DNA of 64,000 nucleotides from Solen grandis (taxonomy: Eukaryota > Mollusca > Bivalvia > Adapedonta > Solenidae), in the NCBI GenBank assembly GCA_021229015.1, contig CM037784.1, forward strand, positions 64,621,088 through 64,685,087, written 5' to 3'. Below are positions 46,612 to 58,420 of the stretch, piece after piece; position 1 is the first letter of the stretch, and every line of letters begins with the position of its first letter. Both the position numbers and the translations under genes were made by a program. The notes under the pieces were generated by a model that saw nothing but the letters and a program-made list of their open reading frames with translations, was not told the DNA's origin and searched no databases.

Positions 46612-49600
46612 TTAGGACTTTCTGCCTACTGGCAGAAAGTCCTATTGGGTTTGTACTGTTTTTTATTATTCTTATTCTTCTTATTATTCTTTTTTTCTTC
46701 CTCTCATATTTGTGTTAATTTCGATGTGTTGCCATTGACTCAGAACAATGAAAATTTTATGGCATACATTTCAAACCATGAGCTTTCGGATGCAATGAAT
46801 TTCATATTCATATGACGTCATATAACGTCAGATTTGACGTCAGGTGAAAAAGTTTGTACGCGGTCTACAGCCATTATTTCTGGACCGATTTTCATCAAAT
46901 TTTCACAGAATGTGTATGTTAGGATCTAGTTGTGCATCCCGTTATCCGTTTTTCCAAATTCGACAATTCAATGGTTCTATAGCGAATCCAAGATTCGAAC
47001 CAAGGTCGTAAATTTTTAAATGCTTATAAAATTTGTCCTGTTTAAGATAGAAAGTTGATATTTAGTCAGTATATAGGTCTCTAGAAGTTTTAAACATTTT
47101 ATGAAAATAAATGTCATATGACGTCACGTGACGTCATTATATGATAATGTATTTCTAATATTAACAAGAATATTTCTATATGTTGAAATTGTCGAAGGGC
47201 AATGAAAATTCAATGACACATGCTTCAAACGCTGAAATTTTGATTTCTATGATTTTCATATGCCTATGACGTCATATGACGTCACACTTGAAATATGCAA
47301 CAAAAGTTTGTACGCGGTCTACAGCCATTGTTTGTGAACCGATTTTCATCAAATTTTCACAGGTTGTGTATATTAAGTTCTAGTTGTGCATCCCGGTGTC
47401 CGTTTTTCCAAATTCGAAAAGTCCATGGATCTATAACGAATCCAAGATTCGAACCAAGGTCGTAAATTTTTAAATGCTTATAAAATCTGTCCTATTTAAG
47501 AAAGAAAGTTGATATTTAGTCAGTATATAGGTCTCTAGAAGTTTTAGAAATTTTGTGAAAATAAATGTCATATGACGTCACGTGACGTCATTATATGATA
47601 ATATATTTCTAATATTAACAAGAATATTTCTATATGTTGAAATTGTCGAAGGGCAATGAAATTTTAATGACACATGCTTCAAACGCTGAAATTTTGATTT
47701 CTATGACTTTCATATGCCTATGACGTCATATGACGTCACACTTGAAATATGCAACAAAAGTTTGTACGCTGTCTACAGCCATTGTTTATTAACCGATTTT
47801 CATCAAATTTTCACAGAATGTGTATATTAAGTTCTAGTTGTGCATTCCGGTGTCCGTTTTTCAAAATTCGAAAAGACCAGGGTTAAATGGCCAATCCAGG
47901 ATTCGAACCAAGGACGTCAAATTTCAAATTCTTATAAAATCTGTCCTATATAAGATAGAAAGTTGGTATTCACTCAGAGTATATGTCTCCATAACTTTTT
48001 TTATATGTTATGAATATGGACGTCACATGACGTCATCAGACTAAAATGTATTTCTAATATGTACAAGTCAATCGCTGTATGTTGCTGTGGTCTTCGGACG
48101 ATGAAATTTTGACGGCAAATAATTCAGATGCTGAAATTTTCATTTATATGGAACTGTAATGCCTATGACGTCATATGACGTCACACTTGACATATACTAC
48201 AAACGATTGTACGCGGACTACAGCCATTGTTTATGAACCGATTTTAATCAAAATTTCACAGAAAGTGTATATTAAGTTTTGGTTATGGGTCCTGGTTTCC
48301 GTTTTTCAAAATTCGTAAAGACCAAGTTTCTATGGCGAATCCAAGATTCAAACCAAGGACGTCAAATTCTAAAAGCTTATAAAATCGTTCCTATATATGA
48401 TAGAAAGTTGATTTTTTGTCATTATGTAGGTCTTTGGGTGACTGAAAGATTTTGTGAAAATGAACGTCATATGCCGTCACATGACGTCATTACATGAAAA
48501 TTTATTTCTAATATTTACAAGAAAATTGCTATATGTTCAAATGGTCCATTGAAATGAAAATTGTATGACTTATGCTTCAAACGCTGATATTTTGAATTCT
48601 ACAATTTTCATATGCCTATGACGTCATATGACGTTACACTTGCCATACGCTACAAAAGTTTGTACGCGGTCTACAGCCATTGTTAATGGACCGATTTTCA
48701 TAAAAAAATTCACAGAAAGTGTATATTAGGTAAAAGTTGAGCATCCGGGTGTCCGTTCTTCCAAATTCAAAAATGCAAAGGTTTTATGACGGATCCAATA
48801 TTCGAACCATTGACGTCAAATTTTAAATACGTATAAAATTCTTTCAAGATAAGTTAGAAATCTAATATTTGGAATATTAGGTCTCCAAGAGTGCTTTACA
48901 TTCTATGAAGATGAACGTCATTTGACGTCATATGACGTCATAAGGTCAAAAATTATTTCTGATATATACGCGTAAATTTGTTATGTTGTAACTTCCCAGG
49001 ACCATGAAATCTTATGGTATATACTTCAGAAATGCTTTAGAATGCAATGTAATTCATATTAATTTGACGTTATATCACATCAGATTTGACGTCAGGACAA
49101 AAAGGTTTTACGCGGTGTACAGCCATTATTTTTGGACCAATTTTCAGCAAATTTCAAAGAATGTATATGTAACGCTCTAGTTGTGTATCCCGGGTCCTGT
49201 TTTACAAATTCGAAAAGACGGAAAGGCAATGGATCTATGGCGAATCCAAGTTTCGAAACATTGACGTCAAATTTCAAAAACATATAAAATCGCTTCGAGA
49301 TGATTTAGAAAGTTGATATTTGGACTGAATATTAGTCTTTAAGACTTATTTATATTCTGTGAGGATTAACGTTATTTGACGTCATAAGGTCAAAAAGAAT
49401 GTTAATATATCTACGCGTTAATTTCTATATGTTGCAAAGTTGCAAGGAGCATGAAAAAATTACTTATATTTAAGATACTTAATATTTCATTTCATTGATT
49501 TTCTTATGCCTATGATGTCATGTGACATCAAACTTGACGTTATCTACACACTCTTGTACGCGGACTACAGCCATTATTACAGGATGGAATTCGAATTGTA

Positions 49601-49860
49601 AGCGTTTTAAATAAATTTGATTTGTAACATAGATTATAAAAATAGTTCAAGTTAAATAAATGGATATAAAAAAATGATTCTCAGTTACTTTTGCCATTTC
49701 CTCCAAGTTAAACGGTTTATTTTTCAAAGTTCATTTAAGTTATGGCCATACAAAAGCAAGTTAAAGGATGCAATTTCATATCCTCTTACTGTTTTTGCTT
49801 TTAAGTATTTGACAAATGTAGCAGAAAGTCCTATCATTCGTATCAACGAATGACATCTAG
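46612..49860 (+). mobile_element. Helentron-like element 13 (5' hairpin, about seven B monomers)
   Basis: It follows the previous CTAG after exactly TT. The 5' hairpin lies at 46614-46643 with loop CTACT, then about seven B monomers (46812, 47269, 47720, 48167, 48617, 49070 and 49510), increasingly diverged to the right. The tail differs from other elements. The 3' end has the ATCA loop but GACATCTAG (CTAG 49857-49860). Confidence 0.8.
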
Positions 49861-52755
49861 TTATTATTATTATTATTCTTTTCTTCCTCAAGGATTTTCA
49901 TATGTTGCAATCGTCCTAGGAGAATGAAATTTCGATGGCATATTATTCATATGCGTAATTAAAAGATTCTATAATTTTCAAATGCCTATGACGTCATTAT
50001 GACGTCACACTTGGCAATTGCTACAAAAGTTTGTACGCGGTCCAGAGCAATAATTAATAAACCGATTTTTATCAAATTTTCACAGAATGTGTATATTAAG
50101 TTCTAGTTGTGCATCTCGGTGTCCGTTTTTCAAAATTCGAAAAGCACAAAGTTCTATGGCGAATGCAAGATTCAAACCAAGGACGTCAAATTGATACATG
50201 CTCATAAAATCGTCCCTAAATGAGACAGAATGTTGATATTTTGTCAGTATATAGATTTCCGATAGATTTAAATATTTTGTGAAAATGGACGTCTTGTGAC
50301 GTCATATGACGTCATCAAATTTCTAATTTTTAAACACATAACTATATATGTTAATATGGTCCAAGGACAATGAAATTTTGATGTCAAATTCTCCAAGAGA
50401 TGATATTTTGAATTCTATGATTTTCATATCTCTATGACGTCATATGACGTCACACTTGAAATAAGCTACAAAAGTTTGTACGCGGTCCAGAGCCATTATT
50501 AATGAACCGATTTTCATCAAATTTTCACAGAATGTGTATATTAAGTTCTAGTTGTGCATCCCGGTGTCCGTTTTTAAAATTCGAAAAGTCCAAATTGATT
50601 CCTTAACCAAAAATTTTTTTTAAACATTTTGTGAAAATAAACGTCATATGACGTCACGTGATGTCATTATATGATAATGAATTTCTAATTCTAACAAGAT
50701 TATTTCTATATATTGAAATTTTCGAAGGGCAATGAAAATTTAATGTCGCATGCTTCAGATGCTGAAATTTCGATTTCAATGATTTTCAGAAGTCTATGAC
50801 GTCATATGACGTCACTTTTGAAATTGACTAAGAAAGTTTGTACACGGTCCAGAGCCATTATTAATGGGCCGATTATTATCAAATTTTCACATAATGTGTA
50901 TATTAAGTTCTTATTGTGTATACCCGTGTCCGTTTTTCAAAATTCAAAAAGTCCATGGTTCTATAGCGAATTCAAGATTCGAACCAAGGTCGTAAATTTT
51001 TAAATGCTTATAAAATCGGTCCTGTTTGAGATAGAAAAGTGATATTTGGTCAGTATATAGGTCTCTGGGAGTCTTAAACATTTTGTGAAAATAAATGTCA
51101 TATGACGTCACATGACGTCTATAAATGAAGATGTATTTCTAATATTAACAAGAGTATTTCTATATGTTAAAATTATCGAAGGACAATGAAAATTTAATGA
51201 CAAATGTTTCAGACGCTGAAATTTTGATTTCAATGATTTTCAGAAGCCTATTACGTCATATGACGTCACATTTGAAATTGACTACAAAAGTTTGTACACG
51301 GTCCAGAGCCATTATCAATGGGCCGATTTTCATCAAAAGCAATATCAAAATTCAAAATATATTTAGTTAATACTTATAAAAATTGTCCGATTTGAGATAG
51401 AAAGTTGAAATTTTGTCAGTTAGTAGGTCTCTGGGTGTCTTAACAATTATGTGAAAATGAACGTCATATGACGTCACGTGACGCCATTTGTTTATTATTA
51501 TTATTCTTTTCTTCTTCCTAACTAAACGCTTATTTTAATATGTTCCAATAGTCCTAGGACGATGAAATTTTTATGGGTTATTAGGCACGTGAGGAAATTT
51601 TGATTTCACCCCTACTGCATATATGTAGCCATATCTCAATAAATATCGATTTTTGTAAATATATGTATGAATAAGAATTATAGCTGAATAATTGACGTTT
51701 CCAAAAATATTTAGTTTATTAAAATTGGTTTTACGCAATACAAAGTTATAAGCAAAAAAACTAAATGAAATGAAGCTAATTTTGCTGATAATATGCTGTT
51801 TTCTTGAGGTTTAACAGTCAATATCTCAGAAACGACTGAAGATAAGTTTATACATTATGCGTATAAAATGTAGCATGTTTTAAGAGCTTTCTAACGGTAC
51901 CAAGTTTATTGAAATTGGACTTCATATAAGAAAGTTACATGGAAAATAAGATATTTCATAATCATGCATCATAAAAATGTGGAAAAGGTCACGCGCAGGG
52001 GTCACCAAGCTTAAATACTTGCGCAACGACTGAAAAAAAAAAAAAAAAAAAAAAATATCAAATTGCAATTGATGGGCTATATCTTGATTTTGTTGTGTTT
52101 TTTTTTGTTTTTTTTGTCGAATGTTGACTGTTTCCAAAATAAGCATTGAAGTTAATACATGTACAACGGCACAAGACAAAAATCCGTATTTGCAACACTA
52201 TGTAGCTAGCGAGCTGTTTGCAAGCCTTGAAAAATTCACACGCAGCCCCACATTTTAGACCATCTAAAAACTGCATTGTTATGATAACGATATTCATATT
52301 GCATCAGTTTGTAGGCTGGGATGTTACCTTTCAAAATATCACCATAGTTCGAAATTCCAGGAATTTATGGCAAAACTACGGAAGCCCAAACATGCCAAAA
52401 TCGCTAAATACGTTTAACTACGTTACAGGTGTCGAAAGGATATAGCACTATACAAATATTCAATACTTCTTCCTACTGAGGCTAAAATAAAACAAGGTTA
52501 CAACTGAGCTGGAGTGATGAAATTCTATGTGTGATGACATAGTATAAATTTTGTATGTAAACTACATGTGCAAGATATGGGCGGACTTTTATTAAAATTC
52601 ACAGAATGTGTTCTATTTGTGCTATTTTATATAGAAATAGAGGAGATAGAAAGTTGCAATTTGGACAGATTATCTATTATGTCATCTTCTATATATACTA
52701 TATAAAGCAGATGTTGCAGAAAGTCCTATCATTCGTTTAAACGAATGACATCTAG
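49861..52755 (+). mobile_element. Helentron-like element 14 (B core, C module)
   Basis: A (TTA)n and short leader, four B monomers (49987, 50434, 50797 and 51251, the second and last internally deleted), an internal second leader near 51490, then the C-type module (51605 on). The TTAA-loop hairpin and CTAG at 52752-52755 close it. Compared with element 5, the stretch between TGTGTGATGA and CATAGTATAAA near 52534 is shortened. Confidence 0.75.
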
Positions 52756-54723
52756 TTAGGACTTTCTGCCCTTTCGGCAGAAAGTCCTATTGGGTTTGTA
52801 CTGTTTATTCTTCTTCTTCTTATTATTCTTTTTTTCTTCCTAACTAAACGCTTATTTTTCTATGTTGCAATACTCCTAGGACGATGAAATTTTTATGACT
52901 TATTAGCCACGTCAGGAAATTTTGATTTCTATGATTTTCATATGCCTATGACGTCATATGACGTCACATTTGAAATATGCTACAAAAGTTTGTACGCGGT
53001 CTACAGCCATTGTTTGTGAACCGATTTTCATCAGATTTTCACAGATTGTGTATATTAAGTTCTAGTTGTGCATCCCGGTGTCCGTTTTTCAAAATTCGAA
53101 AAGTCCATGGTTCTATAGCGAATCCAAGATTCGAACCAAGGTCGGAAATTTTTAAATGCTTATAAAATCTGTCCTATTTAAGAAAGAAAGTTGATATTTA
53201 GTCAGTATATAGGTCTCTCGAAGTTTTAAAAATTTTGTGAAAATATTTCTCATATGACGTCACGTGACGTCATTATATGATAATGTATTTCTAATATTAA
53301 CAAGAATATTTCTATATGTTGAAATTGTCGAAAGGCAATGAAAATTCAAAGACACATGCTTCAAACGCTGAAATTTTGATTTCTATGATTTTCATATGCC
53401 TATGACGTCATATGACGTCACACTGGAAATATGCAACAAAAGTTTGTACGCGGTCTACAGCCATTGTTTATGAACCGATTTTCATCAAATTTTCACAGAA
53501 TGTGTATATTAAGTTCTAGTTGTGCATCCCGGTGTCCGTTTTTCAAAATTCGAAAAGTCCAAGGTTCTATAGCGATTCCAAGATTCGAACCAAGGTCGTA
53601 AATTTTCAAATTCTTATAAAATCGGTCCTATTTGAGATAGAAAGATGATATTGGGTCAGTATATAGGTCTCTGGGAGTCTTAAACATTTTGTGAAAATAA
53701 ATGTCATATGACGTCACGTGACGTCATTATATGATAATGAATTTCTAATTCTAACAAGATTATTTCTAAATCTTGAAATTTATGAAGGGCAATGAAAAAT
53801 TAATGCCGCATGCTTCAGATGCTGTAATTTCGATTTCAAAGATTTTCAGAAGCCTATGACGTCATATGACGTCACACTTGAAATATGCAACAAAAGTTTG
53901 TACGCGGTCCAGAGCCATTGTTTATGAACCGATTTTCATCAAATTTTCACAGAATGTGTATATTACGTTCTTATTGTGTATACCGGTGTCCGTTTTTCAA
54001 AATTCGAAAAGTCCAAGCATATATGGCGGATCCAAGATTCGAACCAATGACGTCAATATTTAAATGCTTATAAAAACTGTCCTATTTGAGATAGAAAGTT
54101 GAAATTTTGTCAGTTAGTAGGTCTCTGGGTGTCTTAACAATTATGTGAAAATAAACGTCATATGACGTCACGTGACGTCATTTGTTTATTATTATTATTC
54201 TTTTCTTCTTCCTAACTAAACGCTTATTTTAATATGTTGCAATAGTCCTAGGACGATGAAATGTTTATGGGTTATTAGGCACGTGAGGAAATTTTGATTT
54301 CACCCCTACTGCATATATGTAGCCATATCTCAATAAATATCGATTTTTGTAAATATATGTATGAATACGAATTATAGCTGAATAATTGACGTTTCCAAAG
54401 ATATTTAGTTTATTAAAATTGGTTTACGCAATACAAAGTTATAAGCAAAAAAACTAAATGAAATGAAGCTAATTTTGCTGATAATATGCTGTTTTCTTGA
54501 GGTTTAACAGTCAATATCTCAGAAACGACTGAAGATAAGTTTATACATTATGCATGTAAAATGTAGCATGTTTTAAGAGCTTTCTAACGGTACCAAGTTT
54601 ATTGAAATTGGACTTCATATAAGAAAGTTACATGGAGAATAAGATATTTCATAATCATGCATCATAAAAATAAGGAAAAGGTCACGCGCAGGGGTCACCA
54701 AGCTAAAATAGTTGCGCAACGAC

Positions 54724-54754
<31 letters not shown>

Positions 54755-55508
54755 AAATTGCAATTGATGGGCTATATCTTGATTTTTTTTTTTTTGTTGT
54801 TGTTGTTGTTGTTTTTGTCGAATGTTGACTGTTTCCAAAATAAGCATTGAAGTTAATACATGTACAACGGCACAAGACAAAAATCCGTATTTGCAACACT
54901 ATGTAGCTAGCGAGCAGTTTGCAAGCCTTGAAAAATTCACACGCAGCCCCACATCTTAGACCATCTAAAAACTGCATTGTTATGCTAACGATATTCATAT
55001 TGCATCAGTTTGTAGGCTGGGATGTTACCTTTCAAAATATCACCATAGTTCGAAATTCCAGGAATTTATGGCAAAACTACGGAAGCCCAAACACGCCAAA
55101 ATCGCTAAATACGATTAACTACGTTACAGGTGTCGAAAGGATATAGCACTATACAAATATTCAATACTTCTTCCTAATGAGGCTAAAATTAAACAAGGTT
55201 ACAACTGAGCTGGAGTGATGAAATTCTATGTGTGATGAAAGTTAGAAACTTACATTTGAACACTGTTTCATTTTTCTTTCATGTCATATGACATAGTATA
55301 AATGTTGTATGTAAACTACATGTGCAAGATATGGGCGGACTTTTATTAAAATTCACAGAATGTGTTCTATTTGTGCTATTTTATATAGAAATAGAGGAGA
55401 TAGAAAGTTGCAATTTGGACAGATTATCTATTATGTCATCTTCTATATATACTATATAAAGCAGATGTTGCAGAAAGTCCTATCATTCGTTTAAACGAAT
55501 GACATCTA
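52756..55508 (+). mobile_element. Helentron-like element 15 (5' hairpin, B core, C module)
   Basis: It follows the previous CTAG after exactly TT. 5' hairpin 52758-52788, ATTGGGTTTGTACTG, leader, three B monomers (52949, 53400 and 53855), an internal leader near 54190, C module (54300 on), TTAA-loop hairpin and CTAG at 55505-55508. It carries the full set of parts and is a good type copy for the B-C subfamily. Confidence 0.82.
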
Positions 55509-57505
55509 GTTATTATTATTATTATTATTCTTTTCTTCTTCCTAACTAAACGCTTATTTTTATATGTTGCAATAGTCCTAGGACGATGAAATTTTTATGG
55601 CTTATTAGTCACGTGAGGAAATTTTGATTTCAATGATTTTCAGCACCCTATGACGTCACATGACGTCACAGCTAAAAATAGTGAAAAATGGTGTTCGCGC
55701 TCTACAGCCGTCATTTATGGTCGGATTTTCTTCAAATTTTTACAGATGGTACATCTTGAATCAAAGGTGTGCATATCCTGTCAGCTAACCGAAATTCCGA
55801 AAGACCGAAGTTCTGTGGCTGAAATAAGATTCGAACATAGGACCGAAAATTTCATTTTAGGATAAAAGAGCTTCAGGATGAGATAGAAAGTTGAAACTTA
55901 CACAGTTTGCAGTTCTGCAGAATTTCTACAAATACTTTGAGGCGTGACGTCATATGACGTCATGTGACGTCATAAGCATACTTCTTAATTTTCATTTTAG
56001 GGCAATGATTTCGACATGATGCCAGTTGTTCAGAATAATGAAAATTTCAGAGTTATGAAAGGAAAGTATGCGCTTTTGAACAAAAGCATCTTCAGTACCC
56101 TATGACGTCATGTGACGTCACAGCTAAAAATAGTGAAAAAAGGTGTTCGCGCTCTACAGCCGTCATTTATGGTCGGATTTTCTTCAAATTTTCACAGATG
56201 GTACATCTTGAATCAAAGGTGTGCATATCCTGTCAGCTAACCGAAATTCCGAAAGACCGAAGTTCTGTGGCTGAAATAAGATTCGAACATAGGACCGAAA
56301 ATTTCATTTTAGGATAAAAGAGCTTCAGGATGAGATGGAAAGTTGAAACTTACACAGTTTGCAGTTCTGCAGAATTTCTACAAAAATTTTGAGTCGTGAC
56401 GTCATATGAAGTCATGTGACGTCATAAGCATACTTCTTAATTTTCATATTTGGGCAATGATTTCGACATGATGCCAGTTGTTCAGAATAATGAAAATTTC
56501 AGAGTTATGAAAGCAAAGTATGCACTTTTGAAGAAAAGCATCTTCAGCACCCTATGACGTCACATGACGTCACAGCAAAAAATAGTGAAAAATGGTGTTT
56601 ACGCTCTACAGCCGTCATTTATGGTCGGATTTTCTTTAAATTTTCACAGATGGTACATTTTGAAACTCAGGTGTGCATATCCTGTCAACTAACCGAAATT
56701 CCCAAAGACCGAAGTTCTGTGGCTGAAATAAGATTCGAACATAGGACCGATAATTTCATTTTAGGATTAAAGAGTTTCAGGATGAGATAGAAAGTTGAAA
56801 CTTACACAGTTTGCAGTTATGCAGAATTTGTACATATATCTTGAGTCTTGACGTCATATGACGTCTTGTGACGTCATAAGCATACTTCTTAATTTTCATA
56901 TTTGGGCAATGATTTTGACATGATGCCAGTTGTTCAGAATAACGAAAATTTCAGAGTTATGACAGTAAAATATGCCCTTTTGAACAAAAGCATCTTTAGC
57001 ACACTATGACGTCATGTGACGTCAGAGCTAAATATAGTGAAAAATGGTGTTCACGCTCTACAGTCGCTATTTATGGTCGGATTTTCTTCAAATTTTCACA
57101 GATGGTACATCTTGAAAGTTAGGTGTGCATATCCTGTCAGCTAATCGAAATTCCGAAAGACCGAAGTTCTGTGGCTGAAATAAGATTCGAACATAGGACC
57201 GAAAATTTCATTTTAGGATTAGAGAGCTTCAGGATGAGATAGAAAGTTGAAACTTAAACAGTTTGCAGTTCTGCAGAATTTCTACATATGTTTAGAGTTA
57301 TGATATCATATGACGTCATGTGACGTCACAGACTAATACTTAGTTCTTATCATTTGCACTAATTTCGGAATATAATGTCAATTGTTCAGCATGAACATGA
57401 AATACTACCAGAGGTGAGTCATTACATGAAACTTCTATCTCCTGCTTTTTGCATTAACACAGCTTGCAGAAAGTCCTATCATTCGTTTTCACGAATGACA
57501 TCTAG
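55509..57505 (+). mobile_element. Helentron-like element 16 (A core, about 2.0 kb class)
   Basis: Leader, four A monomers (55650, 56102, 56554 and 57007), the A-type tail, a TTTC-loop hairpin and CTAG at 57502-57505. Its 3' end is the right edge of the whole concatemer. Confidence 0.82.
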
Positions 57506-58251
57506 TTGTGGTTGCTATGGTAACGGAAATAGTGAAAATATGGCAAAAATAGGATCCCGCGATAACTTTATAACTAAGCAAGCTAACTTGATGAAACTTA
57601 CTTGGAACTAGATGGCAATGTGTCGATTATGCACGTTGTTTTATTTTTGTTCTTGAAATAAAATTGTTGTTGCTATGTTAATGGAAATAGTGAAAATATG
57701 GCAAAAATGGGATCCCATGATAACTTTATAACTAAGCAAGCTAACTTGATGAAACTTGGTATATGACTAGATGGCAATATGTAGATTATGCACATCATTT
57801 TAATTTTGTTCTTTGACTAAAATTGTGGTTGCTATGGTAACGGAAATAGTGAAAATATGGCAAAAAATGGGATCACGCAACCGCGATAACTTTATAATAA
57901 ATTTTATAAGGCATGTATATAGTCAGGGTGGTGATGCAGAGTGAAAGTTCTCATTTCTCATCAACAAGACTAAAGACTAAAGAAAAACATTTTGGATCAG
58001 GCAAGCTAACTATTATTAATTCTATTTCTTGCATCTGTCTTGCTTGCATGAATTGTATAGTGGGCACAGCAGAGACAACAACTCTACATGTAAGTCTTGC
58101 TTAAATGGACATAACTTAAATATTCCCTTACATTTACTTTAACCAAAGTCTTGTTTTTCTTGGACCAAAATTCCGGTTGCTGTGGTAATGGAAAAATTAT
58201 GCACCTCACCGGTAGGGGACTCAAGTGTTGCTTGCAACACCAGTTACTTGT
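57506..58251 (+). mobile_element. second Helentron-like family, 3' part
   Basis: Core units repeat at 158-159 bp (TTGCTATG at 57512, 57670 and 57829), each with AATAGTGAAAATATGGCAAA and AAGCAAGCTAACTTGATGAA. A non-repeated stretch follows, then the 3' repeat CACCGGTAGGGGACT (58207-58221), an exact inverse of the 15-bp 5' end at 40646. A hairpin GTGTTG-CTTG-CAACAC (58225-58240) and CAGTTACTTG precede a T-rich flank. The layout is the same as in the main family, but the sequences are unrelated. The 63-codon frame near 57913 has no recognised domain. Confidence 0.8.
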
Positions 58252-58420
58252 TTATTTTTGGAATATGGCTTATTTCAAAAAGTTCATGCATGAGAAGTCC
58301 ATACGAAAAAAAAAGTAAAAGGTAGGGAATTTGATATATATTCTTTCTAACGGAATTAATCTTTATATTTTTCAATGTTAGCAGAAAGTCCTATCATTCG
58401 TATCAACGAATGAAATCTAG
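58252..58420 (+). mobile_element. 3' end of the outer Helentron-like element (ATCA-loop type)
   Basis: GAAGTCCATACG, an A run and CGGAATTAATCTTTATATTT match the tails of elements 3 and 11. They are followed by GCAGAAAGTCCT, the ATCA-loop hairpin and GAAATCTAG ending at 58420. Its 5' portion probably lies left of 40646, so the second-family element is itself nested in a main-family element. Confidence 0.65.

Larger units (their letters stand above)
40842..57505 (+). mobile_element. 16.66-kb concatemer of seven Helentron-like elements inserted as one block
   Basis: The block begins with a 5' inverted-repeat hairpin at 40842 and ends with hairpin plus CTAG at 57502-57505. Its flanks join perfectly as the 158-bp repeat of the host element (GACTATAAT + TGTGGTTGC, compare GACTAAAATTGTGGTTGC at 57815-57831). 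Inside are seven units in the same orientation, each ending in CTAG: 43371, 44616, 46611, 49860, 52755, 55508 and 57505. Confidence 0.8.

Noticed and set aside
19439..57000. Dozens of 60-80 codon frames starting MTS as a gene family
   Set aside because: The starts come from the palindromic ATGACGTCA, they occur on both strands, and many copies are interrupted. They are reported only as a low-interest observation, not as genes.
16340..57505. CRISPR-like array of regular repeats
   Set aside because: Repeat units are about 450 bp with homologous, not unique, intervening sequence, and the setting is eukaryotic with retrotransposons and SINEs.
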